Assembly: GCF_009755725.1 (NCBI RefSeq)
Contig: NZ_CP046619.1
Coordinates: 1,550,001-1,614,000, forward strand
Direction of reading: 5' to 3'
Length of the DNA stretch: 64,000 nt
DNA from: Diaminobutyricimonas sp. LJ205
Lineage (GTDB): Bacteria > Actinomycetota > Actinomycetes > Actinomycetales > Microbacteriaceae
Within the stretch, counting starts at the first letter, position 1, and every line of letters starts with the position of its first letter. Positions 53,690 to 62,783 of this stretch are shown here, one piece after another. The translations under genes were made by a program, and so were the position numbers. The notes under the pieces were generated by a model. The model searched no databases. It saw only the letters and a program-made list of their open reading frames with translations, and had not been told where the DNA came from.

Positions 53690-54436
53690 ATGACCCAGGC
53701 GGTAGGAATCGACATCGGCGGAACCGGGATCAAGGGTGCCGTAGTCGATCTGGAAACGGGAACCCTGCACACCGATCGGGTCAAGCGGAGCACCCCGGAA
53801 GGCGGTGAACCGGAAGCAATCCTGGACACCGTCGTCGACCTCGTGAACGAGCTCGGTGTCACCGACCACACGGTGCCGGTTGGGGTCTGTTTTCCCGCCG
53901 TCGTCGTCGACGGCCGGACCATGTCGGCCGCGAACATCAGCAAGGCGTGGATCGGGCTCGAGGCCGAACGACTGTTCGAGAAGGCCCTCGGTCGGAACAT
54001 CCACTTCGTCAACGACGCGGATGCCGCGGGCGTTGCAGAAGCCCGCTTCGGCGCCGCCCGCGGCATCCGTGGTCTGGTCATCATGACAACGCTCGGAACC
54101 GGCATCGGCTCGGCCTTCGTTTACAACGGCACGCTGGTGCCGAACTCGGAGCTCGGGCACCTGGAGATCGACGGTTTCGACGCCGAGGAACGCGCCGCGA
54201 ACTCCGCGCGCGAACGCGAGGACCTCAGCTGGGACGAATGGGCGAAGCGCCTGCAGCGCTACTACTCGCACGTCGAGGCCCTGTTCTCCCCCAGCCTGTT
54301 CATCGTCGGTGGCGGGGTGTCGAAGAATCAGGACCAGTTCCTGCCGTTGCTGAAACTGCGGACGCCCATCGTCGCAGCCACGCTGCGGAACAATGCCGGG
54401 ATCCTGGGTGCCGCCGCGCTCGCGGTCGCTCCCTGA
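53690..54436 (+). CDS. ppgK: Polyphosphate glucokinase
   Basis: 248 aa of the ROK family. The phosphate-binding loop GIDIGGTGIKGAVVDLETG, the catalytic Asp region FVNDADAAGVAEARFG and FIVGGGVSKN are clear. It phosphorylates glucose with polyphosphate or ATP. Starts 14 bases after map, so likely in the same transcript. Actinobacterial PpgK usually prefers polyphosphate. Confidence 0.93.
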   Translation: MTQAVGIDIGGTGIKGAVVDLETGTLHTDRVKRSTPEGGEPEAILDTVVDLVNELGVTDHTVPVGVCFPAVVVDGRTMSAANISKAWIGLEAERLFEKALGRNIHFVNDADAAGVAEARFGAARGIRGLVIMTTLGTGIGSAFVYNGTLVPNSELGHLEIDGFDAEERAANSAREREDLSWDEWAKRLQRYYSHVEALFSPSLFIVGGGVSKNQDQFLPLLKLRTPIVAATLRNNAGILGAAALAVAP

Positions 54437-54471
54437 ATCGCCGGGCCGGGTGCCGCCCGTAGACTGGTGAT

Positions 54472-54840
54472 GCGAATGGGTCGGCAAGACGGCCGCGTCG
54501 GTTGGCAACAACCGCCGAGGAACGTCCGGGCTCCACAGAGCAGGGCGGTGGGTAACACCCACCCGGAGCAATCCGCGAGAAAGTGCAACAGAAAGCAGAC
54601 CGCCTCACGCGTTTACGCGTGCGGTAAGGGTGAAACGGTGGTGTAAGAGACCACCAGAGGCCCGAGTGATCGGGCCTGCTGGGTAAACCTCGCCCGGAGC
54701 AAGGTCAGACAGGGAACGCCAAGGCTGCTCGCCGAGTTCCCGGGTAGACCGCTAGAGGGTTGCGGCAACGTAACCCCGAGATAGATGGCCGTCCAGCACT
54801 TCGGTGTGAACAGAACCCGGCGTATCAGCCGACCCATTCG
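54472..54840 (+). ncRNA. rnpB: RNase P RNA, type A
   Basis: The conserved core GAGGAACGTCCGGGCTCC followed by ACAGAGCAGGGCGGTG is at about 54518-54555, AAACCTC near 54686 and the 3' conserved ATAGATGGCC at 54781. The ends CGAATGGGTCGGC and GCCGACCCATTCG pair perfectly to form helix P1, which fixes both ends. It is the catalytic RNA maturing tRNA 5' ends. Confidence 0.97.
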
Positions 54841-54865
54841 TCCTGCCGGGTTCGGGCGCCCGGGT

Positions 54866-56557
54866 TCACCGACTCAGGTGTGCGCTCCCCGCCAGGTCGG
54901 TCCGCACCGCGTAGGCGGCAGCCTCCGCCCGGTTCCGCACCCCGAGCTTGGTGAGCGCGCTGCTGACATGGTGGGCGACGGTCTTGGGGCTGATGTACAA
55001 CCGCCGCGCGATCTCATGGTTGGACAGCCCGCCGGCGAGCAGCGCCACGACCTCCTGCTCGCGGCGTGTCAGCAGGTCCGGGGTGTGCGGCACCGCCCGT
55101 CCGGGCTCACCCCACTCCCGCAGCAGTGCGGCCGCGACATCCGCGTCGGCAGAGGCCCCCAGGCGATCGAACGCGGTCAGCGCGGTGCGGGCTTCCGCGA
55201 CCGCGAGTTGCCGCTGCTGGGCGAACAACACGCGAGCGAGCTCAAGATGAGCCCGGGCCGCTTCAAGCGGCAAACCGATGCCGCCGAGGGCTCCGACGGC
55301 GTTCTCAAAGCTCCGAATGGATGCCTCGGCGTCACCTCGCGCAGCCGCAACACGCCCGCGGCTGACCGTCGCCATCGCGGCGGCGAACGGGGCACTGCTG
55401 GCGCGTGCCAGCCGGTGCAGACCATCAGCGGCCTGGTCGGCGGCATCAATGTCGTCGGCCGCCAGGTGCGCCTGAACCAGCAGGGAGTGCGCGAACACGG
55501 CCGCGATCGAGATTCCGGCGTCCCCGGCGTGGAGCGGAGGAACCAACTCGCCTGACCTGGCATGGAACCACCTGTCCACCAGCGCGACAGCTGAGTGCGG
55601 TTCCCCGCGGCCCAGAGCCAGTGCCGCGGCCACGAGCGAGACTTCGATTGGCGCGTCCAGGTCGGCGATGAGCTCGCTGGCCTCGTCGAGACGACCCTGC
55701 CGCAGCCTGAGGTCGGCGAGACTTGCGATGGTGCGGTTATGCATCCCGCGGAACACCTGCGCGGTCGCGGCGACTGCCTTGGCCAACTCGTCCTCGGCCT
55801 CCTGCCAGTGCCCGGTGACCACGAGCACCCGCCCGTGCAGCAAGCGGCATTCGGCGTACAGGTAGGGACAACCGAACTGGCTGGTAAAGGCGTCGGCAGC
55901 CTGCGCCCACTGGGTAACGCGATCGAGGTCGCCGACCAGGTCACAGGCGGTGAGCATTGAGCAACTGGTGGCAACCACCGTGTAGATCGATTCGCGGTCG
56001 CCGGCCAGCGCGGCCGCCATCGCCTCGTCGAGCCGGCCGAACCCGGCCTCCACGTCTCCGATCTTGGTCAGCACAACGCCGAGCTCAGCCAGTGCGCACA
56101 GTTCCAGGTCTATGTCCCCGCTCGCCCGTGCAACCGTGAGCGCTCGTTCGATCAGCTCCTGCGCGCGAACTGAGTCGGTTGTGAAAACGGCGCGGGAATA
56201 GTCGAGCCAGGCCAGGTGGCCCTGGTCGCGTTCGGTCTCGATCAGGCTTTCGGCGCGGGCGAGCCAGCCTCCTGCAGCGGGACGATTGCCGAGCGAGGAT
56301 TGAACGTGGAACAGCCACAGCGCGGAGTCAATCGCCGAACTCAGTTCGCCCGCTCGGCGGAACGCGGCGTACGCGCGTTCCTGGTAGTCAATACACGACC
56401 GAGTCTCCCCGAGGAAGAAGCAGGCATCGGCGAGCCCGGCCAGCGCATGTACCGCGCCGGTTTCACGCAACGCGGACTCGAACGCGACGCGCGCGTCCCG
56501 CCAACGTCCCTCTATCAGCGCTGAGTCACCCAGTGCCAGCGCCTGCTCCGCGGACAC
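54866..56557 (-). CDS. TPR-containing LuxR-family regulator
   Basis: 563 aa from a GTG. Residues 1-490 are helical TPR-like repeats, Ala-rich (ALALGDSALIEGRWRDARVA and others), with no AAA+ ATPase domain. The C-terminal 70 residues are a LuxR/GerE HTH (LLTRREQEVVALLAGGLSNH, with KTVAHHVSSALTKLGV). Such regulators sense signals through the TPR part; target genes are unknown. It is convergent with rnpB, 25 bases from its end, and divergent from the SnoaL-like gene. Confidence 0.87.
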   Translation of the reverse strand: MSAEQALALGDSALIEGRWRDARVAFESALRETGAVHALAGLADACFFLGETRSCIDYQERAYAAFRRAGELSSAIDSALWLFHVQSSLGNRPAAGGWLARAESLIETERDQGHLAWLDYSRAVFTTDSVRAQELIERALTVARASGDIDLELCALAELGVVLTKIGDVEAGFGRLDEAMAAALAGDRESIYTVVATSCSMLTACDLVGDLDRVTQWAQAADAFTSQFGCPYLYAECRLLHGRVLVVTGHWQEAEDELAKAVAATAQVFRGMHNRTIASLADLRLRQGRLDEASELIADLDAPIEVSLVAAALALGRGEPHSAVALVDRWFHARSGELVPPLHAGDAGISIAAVFAHSLLVQAHLAADDIDAADQAADGLHRLARASSAPFAAAMATVSRGRVAAARGDAEASIRSFENAVGALGGIGLPLEAARAHLELARVLFAQQRQLAVAEARTALTAFDRLGASADADVAAALLREWGEPGRAVPHTPDLLTRREQEVVALLAGGLSNHEIARRLYISPKTVAHHVSSALTKLGVRNRAEAAAYAVRTDLAGSAHLSR

Positions 56558-56688
56558 TGTTTCAGGGTACGCCTCGCACGGTGTAGGTCACCGAAATGGG
56601 TCATCCGGCCGATCCCCCGCTGGCCTGCCAGACCGAGACTGAGAGTGATCCTGCGGCCGACGGCTTGCAGGCAAGCACAGGAGGAATC

Positions 56689-57108
56689 ATGAACGGCAAA
56701 GACAACTTCGCCAAGACGGCATCCGCTTTCAACGATCGCGACGTGGCTGCGTTCACCGCACTGTACGCCGCGGACGCGGTGGTCTCGGATCCGTTCTCAC
56801 CCGAGCCGCTGCGCGGGCGGGACGCCATCGCTCAGGACATGGCGGACGTGCTTCGAGCCATGTCCGATGCCCGCTTCACGGTGGGGCGGATGCTGGAAGA
56901 GGGTGACCTCGTCGTCGGGGAGTTCACCGTGGCTGGAACCCACGACGGACCGTTCGCCACGGCGACGGGTGAGATCGCGCCCACCGGCAACCCGGTGCGT
57001 CTTGAAGGCGCCGTGTTCTCACGGTTGAACGCGATGGGCGAGGTCATCGAGGAGCGCCGCTACTACGACGTCGCGAGCGTGCTGCACCAGCTCGGCGCGG
57101 CGGCCTGA
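56689..57108 (+). CDS. SnoaL/NTF2-like protein
   Basis: 139 aa with AGGAGG 5 bases before the ATG. The cone fold is suggested by FNDRDVAAFTALYAADAVVS, PEPLRGRDAI and EGAVFSRLNAMGEVIEERRY. Such proteins include ketosteroid isomerase-like enzymes and polyketide cyclases; the substrate is unknown. It may be controlled by the neighbouring LuxR regulator, which starts on the opposite strand about 130 bases upstream. Confidence 0.82.
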   Translation: MNGKDNFAKTASAFNDRDVAAFTALYAADAVVSDPFSPEPLRGRDAIAQDMADVLRAMSDARFTVGRMLEEGDLVVGEFTVAGTHDGPFATATGEIAPTGNPVRLEGAVFSRLNAMGEVIEERRYYDVASVLHQLGAAA

Positions 57109-57121
57109 GCGGGCAGGATCC

Positions 57122-57147
57122 CCCGCCCGTGTCGCCGCGCGGGCGGG
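57122..57147. terminator. Hairpin between convergent genes
   Basis: CCCGCCCG and CGGGCGGG form an 8-bp stem around a 10-base loop, 14 bases after the SnoaL-like stop and directly next to the stop of the convergent coiled-coil gene. Confidence 0.6.
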
Positions 57148-57888
57148 TCAGATCCCGGATTCGGCGGTGCGCACCAGGATCGCGTTCGAGTCAGGGCAGA
57201 GCACCACATCATCGGGAGCCGCCGAGCGCACGACCGCCATGTCCGACTCGTTGAGGCGCACGCCGCTGGCGCTGGACACTCCCCCGCGCAGGTGCGATGC
57301 ACCCCAGCCGTAGCGCTCCTTCTGCTTCTCGTACAACGCCAGCAGGTCGGCCGGAACCTTCCCGGCCACGGTGGAGCGGTTGGCGACTGCGTGGCTGCGC
57401 TCGGAATCGATCGTGCCCAACTCTGCGTCGCGCTCCGCGGTGATCGCGGCAAGCACAGCGGCGTTCGCATCCAGCTCGGACTGCGTGCCCGCGAGGTCGG
57501 CCTGCAGACCCTCGAGCCGTTCCATCACCTGGAGTTCGATGTCCTCGAGATCGCTGCGGCGCTTGGCGAGGGCCGCGAGCTCCTGCTCCAGTGCCTGCAC
57601 GTCCTTCACCGAGGCGGTGTGCTGCATGCGATCGCTGTCCCGCGCCATCCGCGCCTCGACGATGGTGACATCGGACTCAACACGCTTCAGCTCCGCCTCG
57701 GTGTCTTCCACCGTGCCGGCTTGCTCCGCGAGTCGACGACGCAGGGCGTCGCCGGCAGCAGTCAGTTCCGCGATGCGGGCCAGCTGGGGCAGCGACTTCG
57801 CCCGGTGGGCAAGCTGCTGCAGCCGGGTGTCGAACTGCTGCAGGTCAAGCAGCAGGGCCTGGTCGTCGGGGCTGGCTTTCAGCGCCAT
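57148..57888 (-). CDS. Coiled-coil protein of the CT398/zinc-ribbon family, ribbon degenerate
   Basis: 246 aa. A long antiparallel coiled coil (about residues 15-175, LLLDLQQFDTRLQQLAHRAK and onwards) is followed by the C-terminal domain (YGWGASHLRGGVSSASGVRL). In the family this end carries four Cys as a zinc ribbon; here only one Cys remains, in VVLCPDSNAIL, and the first pair reads SSASG. The protein therefore cannot hold the metal in the usual way. It is upstream partner to Nif3 in actinobacteria and may bind nucleic acid; 39 bases separate it from the Nif3-like gene. Confidence 0.85.
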   Translation of the reverse strand: MALKASPDDQALLLDLQQFDTRLQQLAHRAKSLPQLARIAELTAAGDALRRRLAEQAGTVEDTEAELKRVESDVTIVEARMARDSDRMQHTASVKDVQALEQELAALAKRRSDLEDIELQVMERLEGLQADLAGTQSELDANAAVLAAITAERDAELGTIDSERSHAVANRSTVAGKVPADLLALYEKQKERYGWGASHLRGGVSSASGVRLNESDMAVVRSAAPDDVVLCPDSNAILVRTAESGI

Positions 57889-57927
57889 GTGGTTCTCCTC
57901 GATGGCCGGTCGGGCCGTGGTTGGTGG

Positions 57928-58746
57928 TTACTGCAGGACAACGAAGTCCCACGGGTCGGTTCGCAGGTCGCTCACGGTGACGGCCACCTCGGGCAGTGCG
58001 GTGCGCAACTGCTCGGCCGCGGTCGAGAGCCACAGCCATTCGCTGGCCCAGTGGGCGACATCGATCAGGGCTGGGCCGCCCGCGACCCGAGCGTTCTCGC
58101 GGGACTCGGAGGCGGGGTGGTGACGCAGGTCCGAGGTGATGTACACATCCGCCTCCAGCACGGCCGGGGAGCCGAGCAGCGAATCGCCGGCGCCGCCGCA
58201 TAGGGCGATCGACCTGATCGGTGCGTCATAAACGCCGGAGACCCGAATTCCGGATGCGGTCGCGGGAAGCAGGTCGGCAAGGGTGCGGGCCAGTGTGCCG
58301 AGCGTGGTCGGCTCAGGCAGCACGCCCACGCGGCCGAGCCCGGTGGCCGGATCCGCGGACGGGACGATCGGCCGGATGTCGCGGAGCCCGAGCGCCGCGG
58401 CGAACACCGCCGAGGTGCCGTCTTCGACGACGTCGGCGTTGGTGTGGGCAGCGACCAGCGCCACTCCGGACCGGATCAGCCGAGCGATCAGGGCGCCCTT
58501 GTAGCGGTCCTCGGCCACCGAGGTGACGCCGCGCAGCAGCAACGGGTGGTGCACCAGCAGCAGGTCTGCCCCGTGGCTGATCGCCTCATCGACGGTGTCA
58601 GCCACGGCGTCGACGGCCAGATGCACCGATTCAACGGTGGCTGCGGGGTCGCCGACGATGAATCCGGGGGCGTCCCAGTTCTCGGCACCCTCGAGCGGCC
58701 AAAGCCGGTGGATAGCGGAGTTGACCTCCGCGACAGTGAACGGCAC
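57928..58746 (-). CDS. Nif3-like dinuclear metal protein
   Basis: 272 aa. Metal ligands in LLVHHPLLL, with a further His in AAHTNADV and the Asp/His/Glu in the last third (ALIDVAHWASEWLWLST), fit the NIF3/YbgI hexameric family (sometimes annotated GTP cyclohydrolase I type 2). Function is unproven in most bacteria. Cotranscribed with the coiled-coil protein downstream and close to the permease gene, which ends 5 bases upstream. Confidence 0.9.
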   Translation of the reverse strand: MPFTVAEVNSAIHRLWPLEGAENWDAPGFIVGDPAATVESVHLAVDAVADTVDEAISHGADLLLVHHPLLLRGVTSVAEDRYKGALIARLIRSGVALVAAHTNADVVEDGTSAVFAAALGLRDIRPIVPSADPATGLGRVGVLPEPTTLGTLARTLADLLPATASGIRVSGVYDAPIRSIALCGGAGDSLLGSPAVLEADVYITSDLRHHPASESRENARVAGGPALIDVAHWASEWLWLSTAAEQLRTALPEVAVTVSDLRTDPWDFVVLQ

Positions 58747-58750
58747 GGAC

Positions 58751-61126
58751 TCAGTCTACGAGCCGGACGGTGTCGGCTTCCTGCCTGCGCACCGCACCGA
58801 CGCCAGCCGCCAGCGGAACAGCGAGTCCGAGGACCACCGCCACCAGAACGCCCAGATCCGCCGCGGCAATGGCGCCGGCCGGGTCGACGCCGACCACCGA
58901 GAACAGGTAGCCCTGCCAGGTGAGCCAGGAGACATCCGCACTGGTCAGTCCGAAACCGATCGCACTGATGACCACCAGTGCGACCAGGTTGACCCAGCGC
59001 ACGTCCGGGTAGCGGCCGCCACGGTTCAGCAGCGACCCGCTGTCGAACCGGCGGTTGCGGATCATCATCTCGGCGGCGAACACACCCACCCACGCCGCAA
59101 CCGGCACCGCGACCGTGGTCGCCAGGTCACGCACGAGGGTCTCGAGATCGATCGCGGATGCCACGAACGCAGCCGCGACCGCGATGACCAGCGCTCCGCT
59201 GATGACGACCGCGGCCTGCCGGGACATCCGGACTCCGACGGCCTGCACGGCGAAGGCGCCCGAGTACAACGCGAGGATCACACCGGACAGCAGGTTCAAC
59301 CCGAGCGCCACCAGCAACAGCATCGGCAGCACGCCGGGCACCACCTCACTGATCGCAGCGACCGGGTCGGCTGCGAGTGCCGCCGCGAACTCCAGGTCGG
59401 ACGCGGCAAGCACCGCACCCCAGCCCATCACCACGAACGCGGGAACTGTCGCGCCGAGCGTCGAATACACCATGGTCGCGCCGCCCGAGGTACTCGGCCG
59501 CTGGTAGCGAGCCAGGTCGGAGGAACTCATCGCCCAGGCAAGACCCACGAAGCTGAACACGATCACCGCGCCGCCCACGGCCAGAAGCCAGTCGCCATCC
59601 GGGATCTCGAGCGCCGCGGGGATGTCCACCCGCGGCAGCGTGGCGACGATGAGGAACACCACCAGCAAGCCGGAAACCACGACGAGCACCGCCTGCACCA
59701 CGGTGATCCAGCGGAAACCGAAGTAGGCGATCACAATCGCCGCAATGAACGCGGTGCCGAGGACGATCGGCTCGATCGTGCCGGACGCCGCGCCTTCGCC
59801 GAGGGCGGATGCCGCGGAGCGGACCAGCAACCACAGCAGCGCCGCTCCCCAGAAGACACGCGTGAGAGCCGCAATGATCGCCGGGAGGATGTTGCCGAGC
59901 ACGCCGAACGTCGCGCGGGAGACCACCATCGCGGGCTGGCCGTTCCACTTGCCGGCGAGAGTGCCGAGCGCGACGGGCAGGAACGACAGCGCCACCCCGA
60001 CCAGCACGGCGACGATGGCCTGGCGCAGGCTGAGCCCGAGCGAGAAGACCACCGCACCGACGCCAACGCCGATCACCTGGGCGGTAGCTCCGAACCAGAG
60101 CCAGAACATGCGGGTCGCGCGTCCGGTGCGCAGTTCGAGAGCGGTCGGTTCGGTGCCGGCGACCTCGACGCGGGCCGGGACCTGCGGCTGGGGAACGACG
60201 GCAGGCGCAGCAGTGGTCGGCGCGGATACGGGCTCGGCCGTGGGCGGCTCGGGTTGCAGCGGCTCGGGCTGGACTGGCGCGGCTTGGACGGTGTCGCCGT
60301 CGACCGCCTCAGCATCGGCGGGCTCAGCTTCGACCTTCTCAGCCTCGGCCGGGTCTGTTTCAACCTTCTCAGCATCGGCAGGCTCAGCTTCGGCCCTCTC
60401 ACCCTCGTCGTGCTGCACGATCTGGTCAAGCAGCGGGGCAAGCGGGTCGCCCATCGGGGCGGAGAGTTCTGGCTCGTCGTGCGAGCTGGTCGGGGCACCG
60501 GCGAGAAGCGACTCGAAGCTGTGAACCGGGACATCCGGCTGTTTCGGGGCCTCCGCCTGCTTCGGCGCATCCGCAAAATCAGCGTCCTCATTCATTGACG
60601 CCGAATCGGCACGTCCTGCTTCAACCTCGGTGATTTCAACAACATCGGGGGCATCGCGACTCGGCGTCGGTACCTCGACCCGGTAGGCGTCTTCGGCGGT
60701 GATCACGGGGATGACTCCGGTGAATACTCCCCGCTGCTCCTCAAGGGCGGTGAGTGCCTCGGGAGTGCCGAGCTCGAGCACTGACGCTTCCCACTCGCGG
60801 TATTCAATGACCTCGCGCTCGCGCAGGTGCATCTGCTCCTGGATTTGGCTGATCAGCTCGATGGTCTCGGTGCTCGGATTCGCCGCCTCGAGGGTGCGCA
60901 CGATCTCGTCGTCGTCGAGGGACCGTCGTTTTGGGGGCTGAGGCACCTCGAGCAGCTGTGAGCTCGGGCCGAGGGCTGCCGGGTCGAAGGGGGGCGACGC
61001 CGGGAGGGCGGATGGTTCGCCTGCGGTGAGCACTGATTCGTCATAGCCGCCGGGAGGCGGGGTGAATGTCGACCGGCGCGGGCCGACGACTGGCGTGTCG
61101 TCGAGCTCGGTTTCGGGGTTGGTCAT
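58751..61126 (-). CDS. NCS1-family cytosine/purine permease with long acidic N-terminal extension
   Basis: About 791 aa from the ATG at 61126, 7 bases after TACAAT, a possible leaderless start. The C-terminal 430 residues hold about twelve membrane segments, with LSFLPVALGTLAGKWNGQPA and MSSSDLARYQRPSTSGGATM typical of NCS1 permeases. The first 330 residues have no membrane segment and are Pro/Glu/Ala-rich with imperfect repeats (KVETDPAEAEKVEAEPADAE). Normal NCS1 members are about 450 aa. It probably imports a nucleobase or related compound; the role of the extension is unknown. Confidence 0.85.
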   Translation of the reverse strand: MTNPETELDDTPVVGPRRSTFTPPPGGYDESVLTAGEPSALPASPPFDPAALGPSSQLLEVPQPPKRRSLDDDEIVRTLEAANPSTETIELISQIQEQMHLREREVIEYREWEASVLELGTPEALTALEEQRGVFTGVIPVITAEDAYRVEVPTPSRDAPDVVEITEVEAGRADSASMNEDADFADAPKQAEAPKQPDVPVHSFESLLAGAPTSSHDEPELSAPMGDPLAPLLDQIVQHDEGERAEAEPADAEKVETDPAEAEKVEAEPADAEAVDGDTVQAAPVQPEPLQPEPPTAEPVSAPTTAAPAVVPQPQVPARVEVAGTEPTALELRTGRATRMFWLWFGATAQVIGVGVGAVVFSLGLSLRQAIVAVLVGVALSFLPVALGTLAGKWNGQPAMVVSRATFGVLGNILPAIIAALTRVFWGAALLWLLVRSAASALGEGAASGTIEPIVLGTAFIAAIVIAYFGFRWITVVQAVLVVVSGLLVVFLIVATLPRVDIPAALEIPDGDWLLAVGGAVIVFSFVGLAWAMSSSDLARYQRPSTSGGATMVYSTLGATVPAFVVMGWGAVLAASDLEFAAALAADPVAAISEVVPGVLPMLLLVALGLNLLSGVILALYSGAFAVQAVGVRMSRQAAVVISGALVIAVAAAFVASAIDLETLVRDLATTVAVPVAAWVGVFAAEMMIRNRRFDSGSLLNRGGRYPDVRWVNLVALVVISAIGFGLTSADVSWLTWQGYLFSVVGVDPAGAIAAADLGVLVAVVLGLAVPLAAGVGAVRRQEADTVRLVD

Positions 61127-61190
61127 GCCGGGAATTGTAGGGGCTTGCGCGCCCGAAACCCGCTCCCCCGGCGGCGTTGCGCGGAACCGC

Positions 61191-61736
61191 TCAGCGAACC
61201 CGTCCCGGCTCACCGTGCGTGGTGATCAGTGCTCGGGCCAGCAGGTGGAAGTGCACCTTCAGTCCGGCATCGGCCGGGGTCGCGTCGCTGTCGAGCGGCA
61301 GGGTGGGCACATCCAGTGCGTGCACGGCGAAGATGTAACGGTGCGTCCCAGTGCCGGCCGGCGGCGATGCGCCTGCGAATGCCGGCTCACCCCCATCGTT
61401 CCTCAGCGTTAGCGCGCCATCCGGGAGCCCTGATCCGCCGGGCGATCCGGCTCCGGCCGGGAGCGAGGTGACCGTGGCCGGGATGTTGCACACCACCCAG
61501 TGCCACCAGCCGGAAGCCGAGGGCGCGTCCGGGTCAAGGCAGGTGACCGCGAAGCTTTTCGTTTCCGGCGGGAACCCGCTCCAGGACAGCTGCGGGGAGC
61601 GGTTCTGTCCGCCCACCGCCGATGCGTATTGGGCAGGCGGCAGTGGGCTTCCGTCGCTCACATCAGTACTGCTGAGCTGGAACGTGGGCACCTGTTTCAG
61701 TGCCGCCAGATCGGCGTAGGGGTCGCTGTTGAGCAT
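61191..61736 (-). CDS. YbhB/YbcL-type PEBP family protein
   Basis: 181 aa. The phosphatidylethanolamine-binding fold is shown by PQLSWSGFPPETKSFAVTCL, then DPDAPSASGWWHWVVCNIP, and by GTHRYIFAVHALDV. No signal peptide, so cytoplasmic. Bacterial members have no settled function. Monocistronic, 64 bases upstream of the permease. Confidence 0.92.
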   Translation of the reverse strand: MLNSDPYADLAALKQVPTFQLSSTDVSDGSPLPPAQYASAVGGQNRSPQLSWSGFPPETKSFAVTCLDPDAPSASGWWHWVVCNIPATVTSLPAGAGSPGGSGLPDGALTLRNDGGEPAFAGASPPAGTGTHRYIFAVHALDVPTLPLDSDATPADAGLKVHFHLLARALITTHGEPGRVR

Positions 61737-61813
61737 CGATCGTCCTCCCGTTGGTTCCTTCCGGCCACCCTACGGACGCGGCTCGGCCGCGTGAACCCTT
61801 AGTCGGACGAGGG

Positions 61814-62779
61814 TCAGAGCCAGTCGTTTCGCTTGAACGCGAAGTACAGGGTGAACGAGATCACGATGATCGCGCTTGTTGACACCCAGACGCCCCAGGA
61901 TTCTGCGAAACCCGGGAATGGGATGTTCTGCCCATAGAACCCGGTGATCGCGGTCGGCACCGCGATGATCGCCGCCCAGCTGGTCACCTTCTTCATGATC
62001 ATGTTCATGCGGTTGCCCTGCAGCCCGACGTTGGTCTCGAGGAGCGTGGCGATCAGGTCGCGCAGCGAGTCGATCCAGTCGGTGGCTCGCAGCACATGGT
62101 CATAGACATCCTGGAAATACGGCATCATCTCCCGCGCGAGCACGTCGAAGTCGCGACGCATCACGGTGTTGACGACTTCGCGCATCGGCATGACCACTCG
62201 GCGCAGTCGGACCAACGCCTTGCGCAGTTCGAATGACCGCCGCTGGATGTGCAGGTTCTTCGGGTTGTCGGCGAACAGGGCGTCCTCGAGTGCGTCGATG
62301 CGCTCGTCCAGCTGCTGGACAGCCTCGAAGTGGCCGTCCACGATTTCGTCGAGCAGTCCCCAGAGCAGGAATGAGGCACCGTTTCGCGACAGATCCACGG
62401 CGGCATCCCAGCGCCGGATCACCGGCGTCATGTCGAATTCCGGGCCGTGGATTGTGATCAGTGCGTTCGGGGTGATGAAGGCCTTCACCTCCGCGGTGGT
62501 CAGTGCCCCGGTTGTCGGATCCAGGCTCGCCGAGTACGCCGCGAGGAACAGGTGCGACTCGTACCGATCCAGCTTCGGGCGTTGGAACTCGTGCACCGCA
62601 TCCTCGACCGCGAGTTCGTGCAGGCCGAGTTCCTCCTCGATCTGGGCCAGGTCGGCCACGGTGGGCGAGATGAAATCCGCCCACACCGCGCTCCCCCGCT
62701 CGGCGAGGTGGTCGGAGATCTCCGCGACCGGGAATCCGGATGCCGAAAGCACGCCGTCGCGGTACAACCGTGTATTCAC
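61814..62779 (-). CDS. CorA-family metal transporter, YGQN motif
   Basis: About 321 aa from a GTG at 62779; an ATG at 62815 adds 12 residues and overlaps the upstream gene. A cytoplasmic alpha/beta domain and long stalk helix are followed by two C-terminal membrane helices. The selectivity signature Y-G-M-N between them is Y-G-Q-N here (GFYGQNIPFPGF). The family carries Mg2+, Co2+ or Zn2+ as pentamers. The change of Met to Gln may alter selectivity, so I leave the metal open. Confidence 0.85.
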   Translation of the reverse strand: MNTRLYRDGVLSASGFPVAEISDHLAERGSAVWADFISPTVADLAQIEEELGLHELAVEDAVHEFQRPKLDRYESHLFLAAYSASLDPTTGALTTAEVKAFITPNALITIHGPEFDMTPVIRRWDAAVDLSRNGASFLLWGLLDEIVDGHFEAVQQLDERIDALEDALFADNPKNLHIQRRSFELRKALVRLRRVVMPMREVVNTVMRRDFDVLAREMMPYFQDVYDHVLRATDWIDSLRDLIATLLETNVGLQGNRMNMIMKKVTSWAAIIAVPTAITGFYGQNIPFPGFAESWGVWVSTSAIIVISFTLYFAFKRNDWL

Positions 62780-62783
62780 GCCG

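Noticed and set aside
58523-60598. 691-codon open frame on the plus strand
   Set aside because: It is the antisense shadow of the NCS1 permease gene: His/Arg/Asp-rich, without domains; the minus strand shows clear membrane segments.
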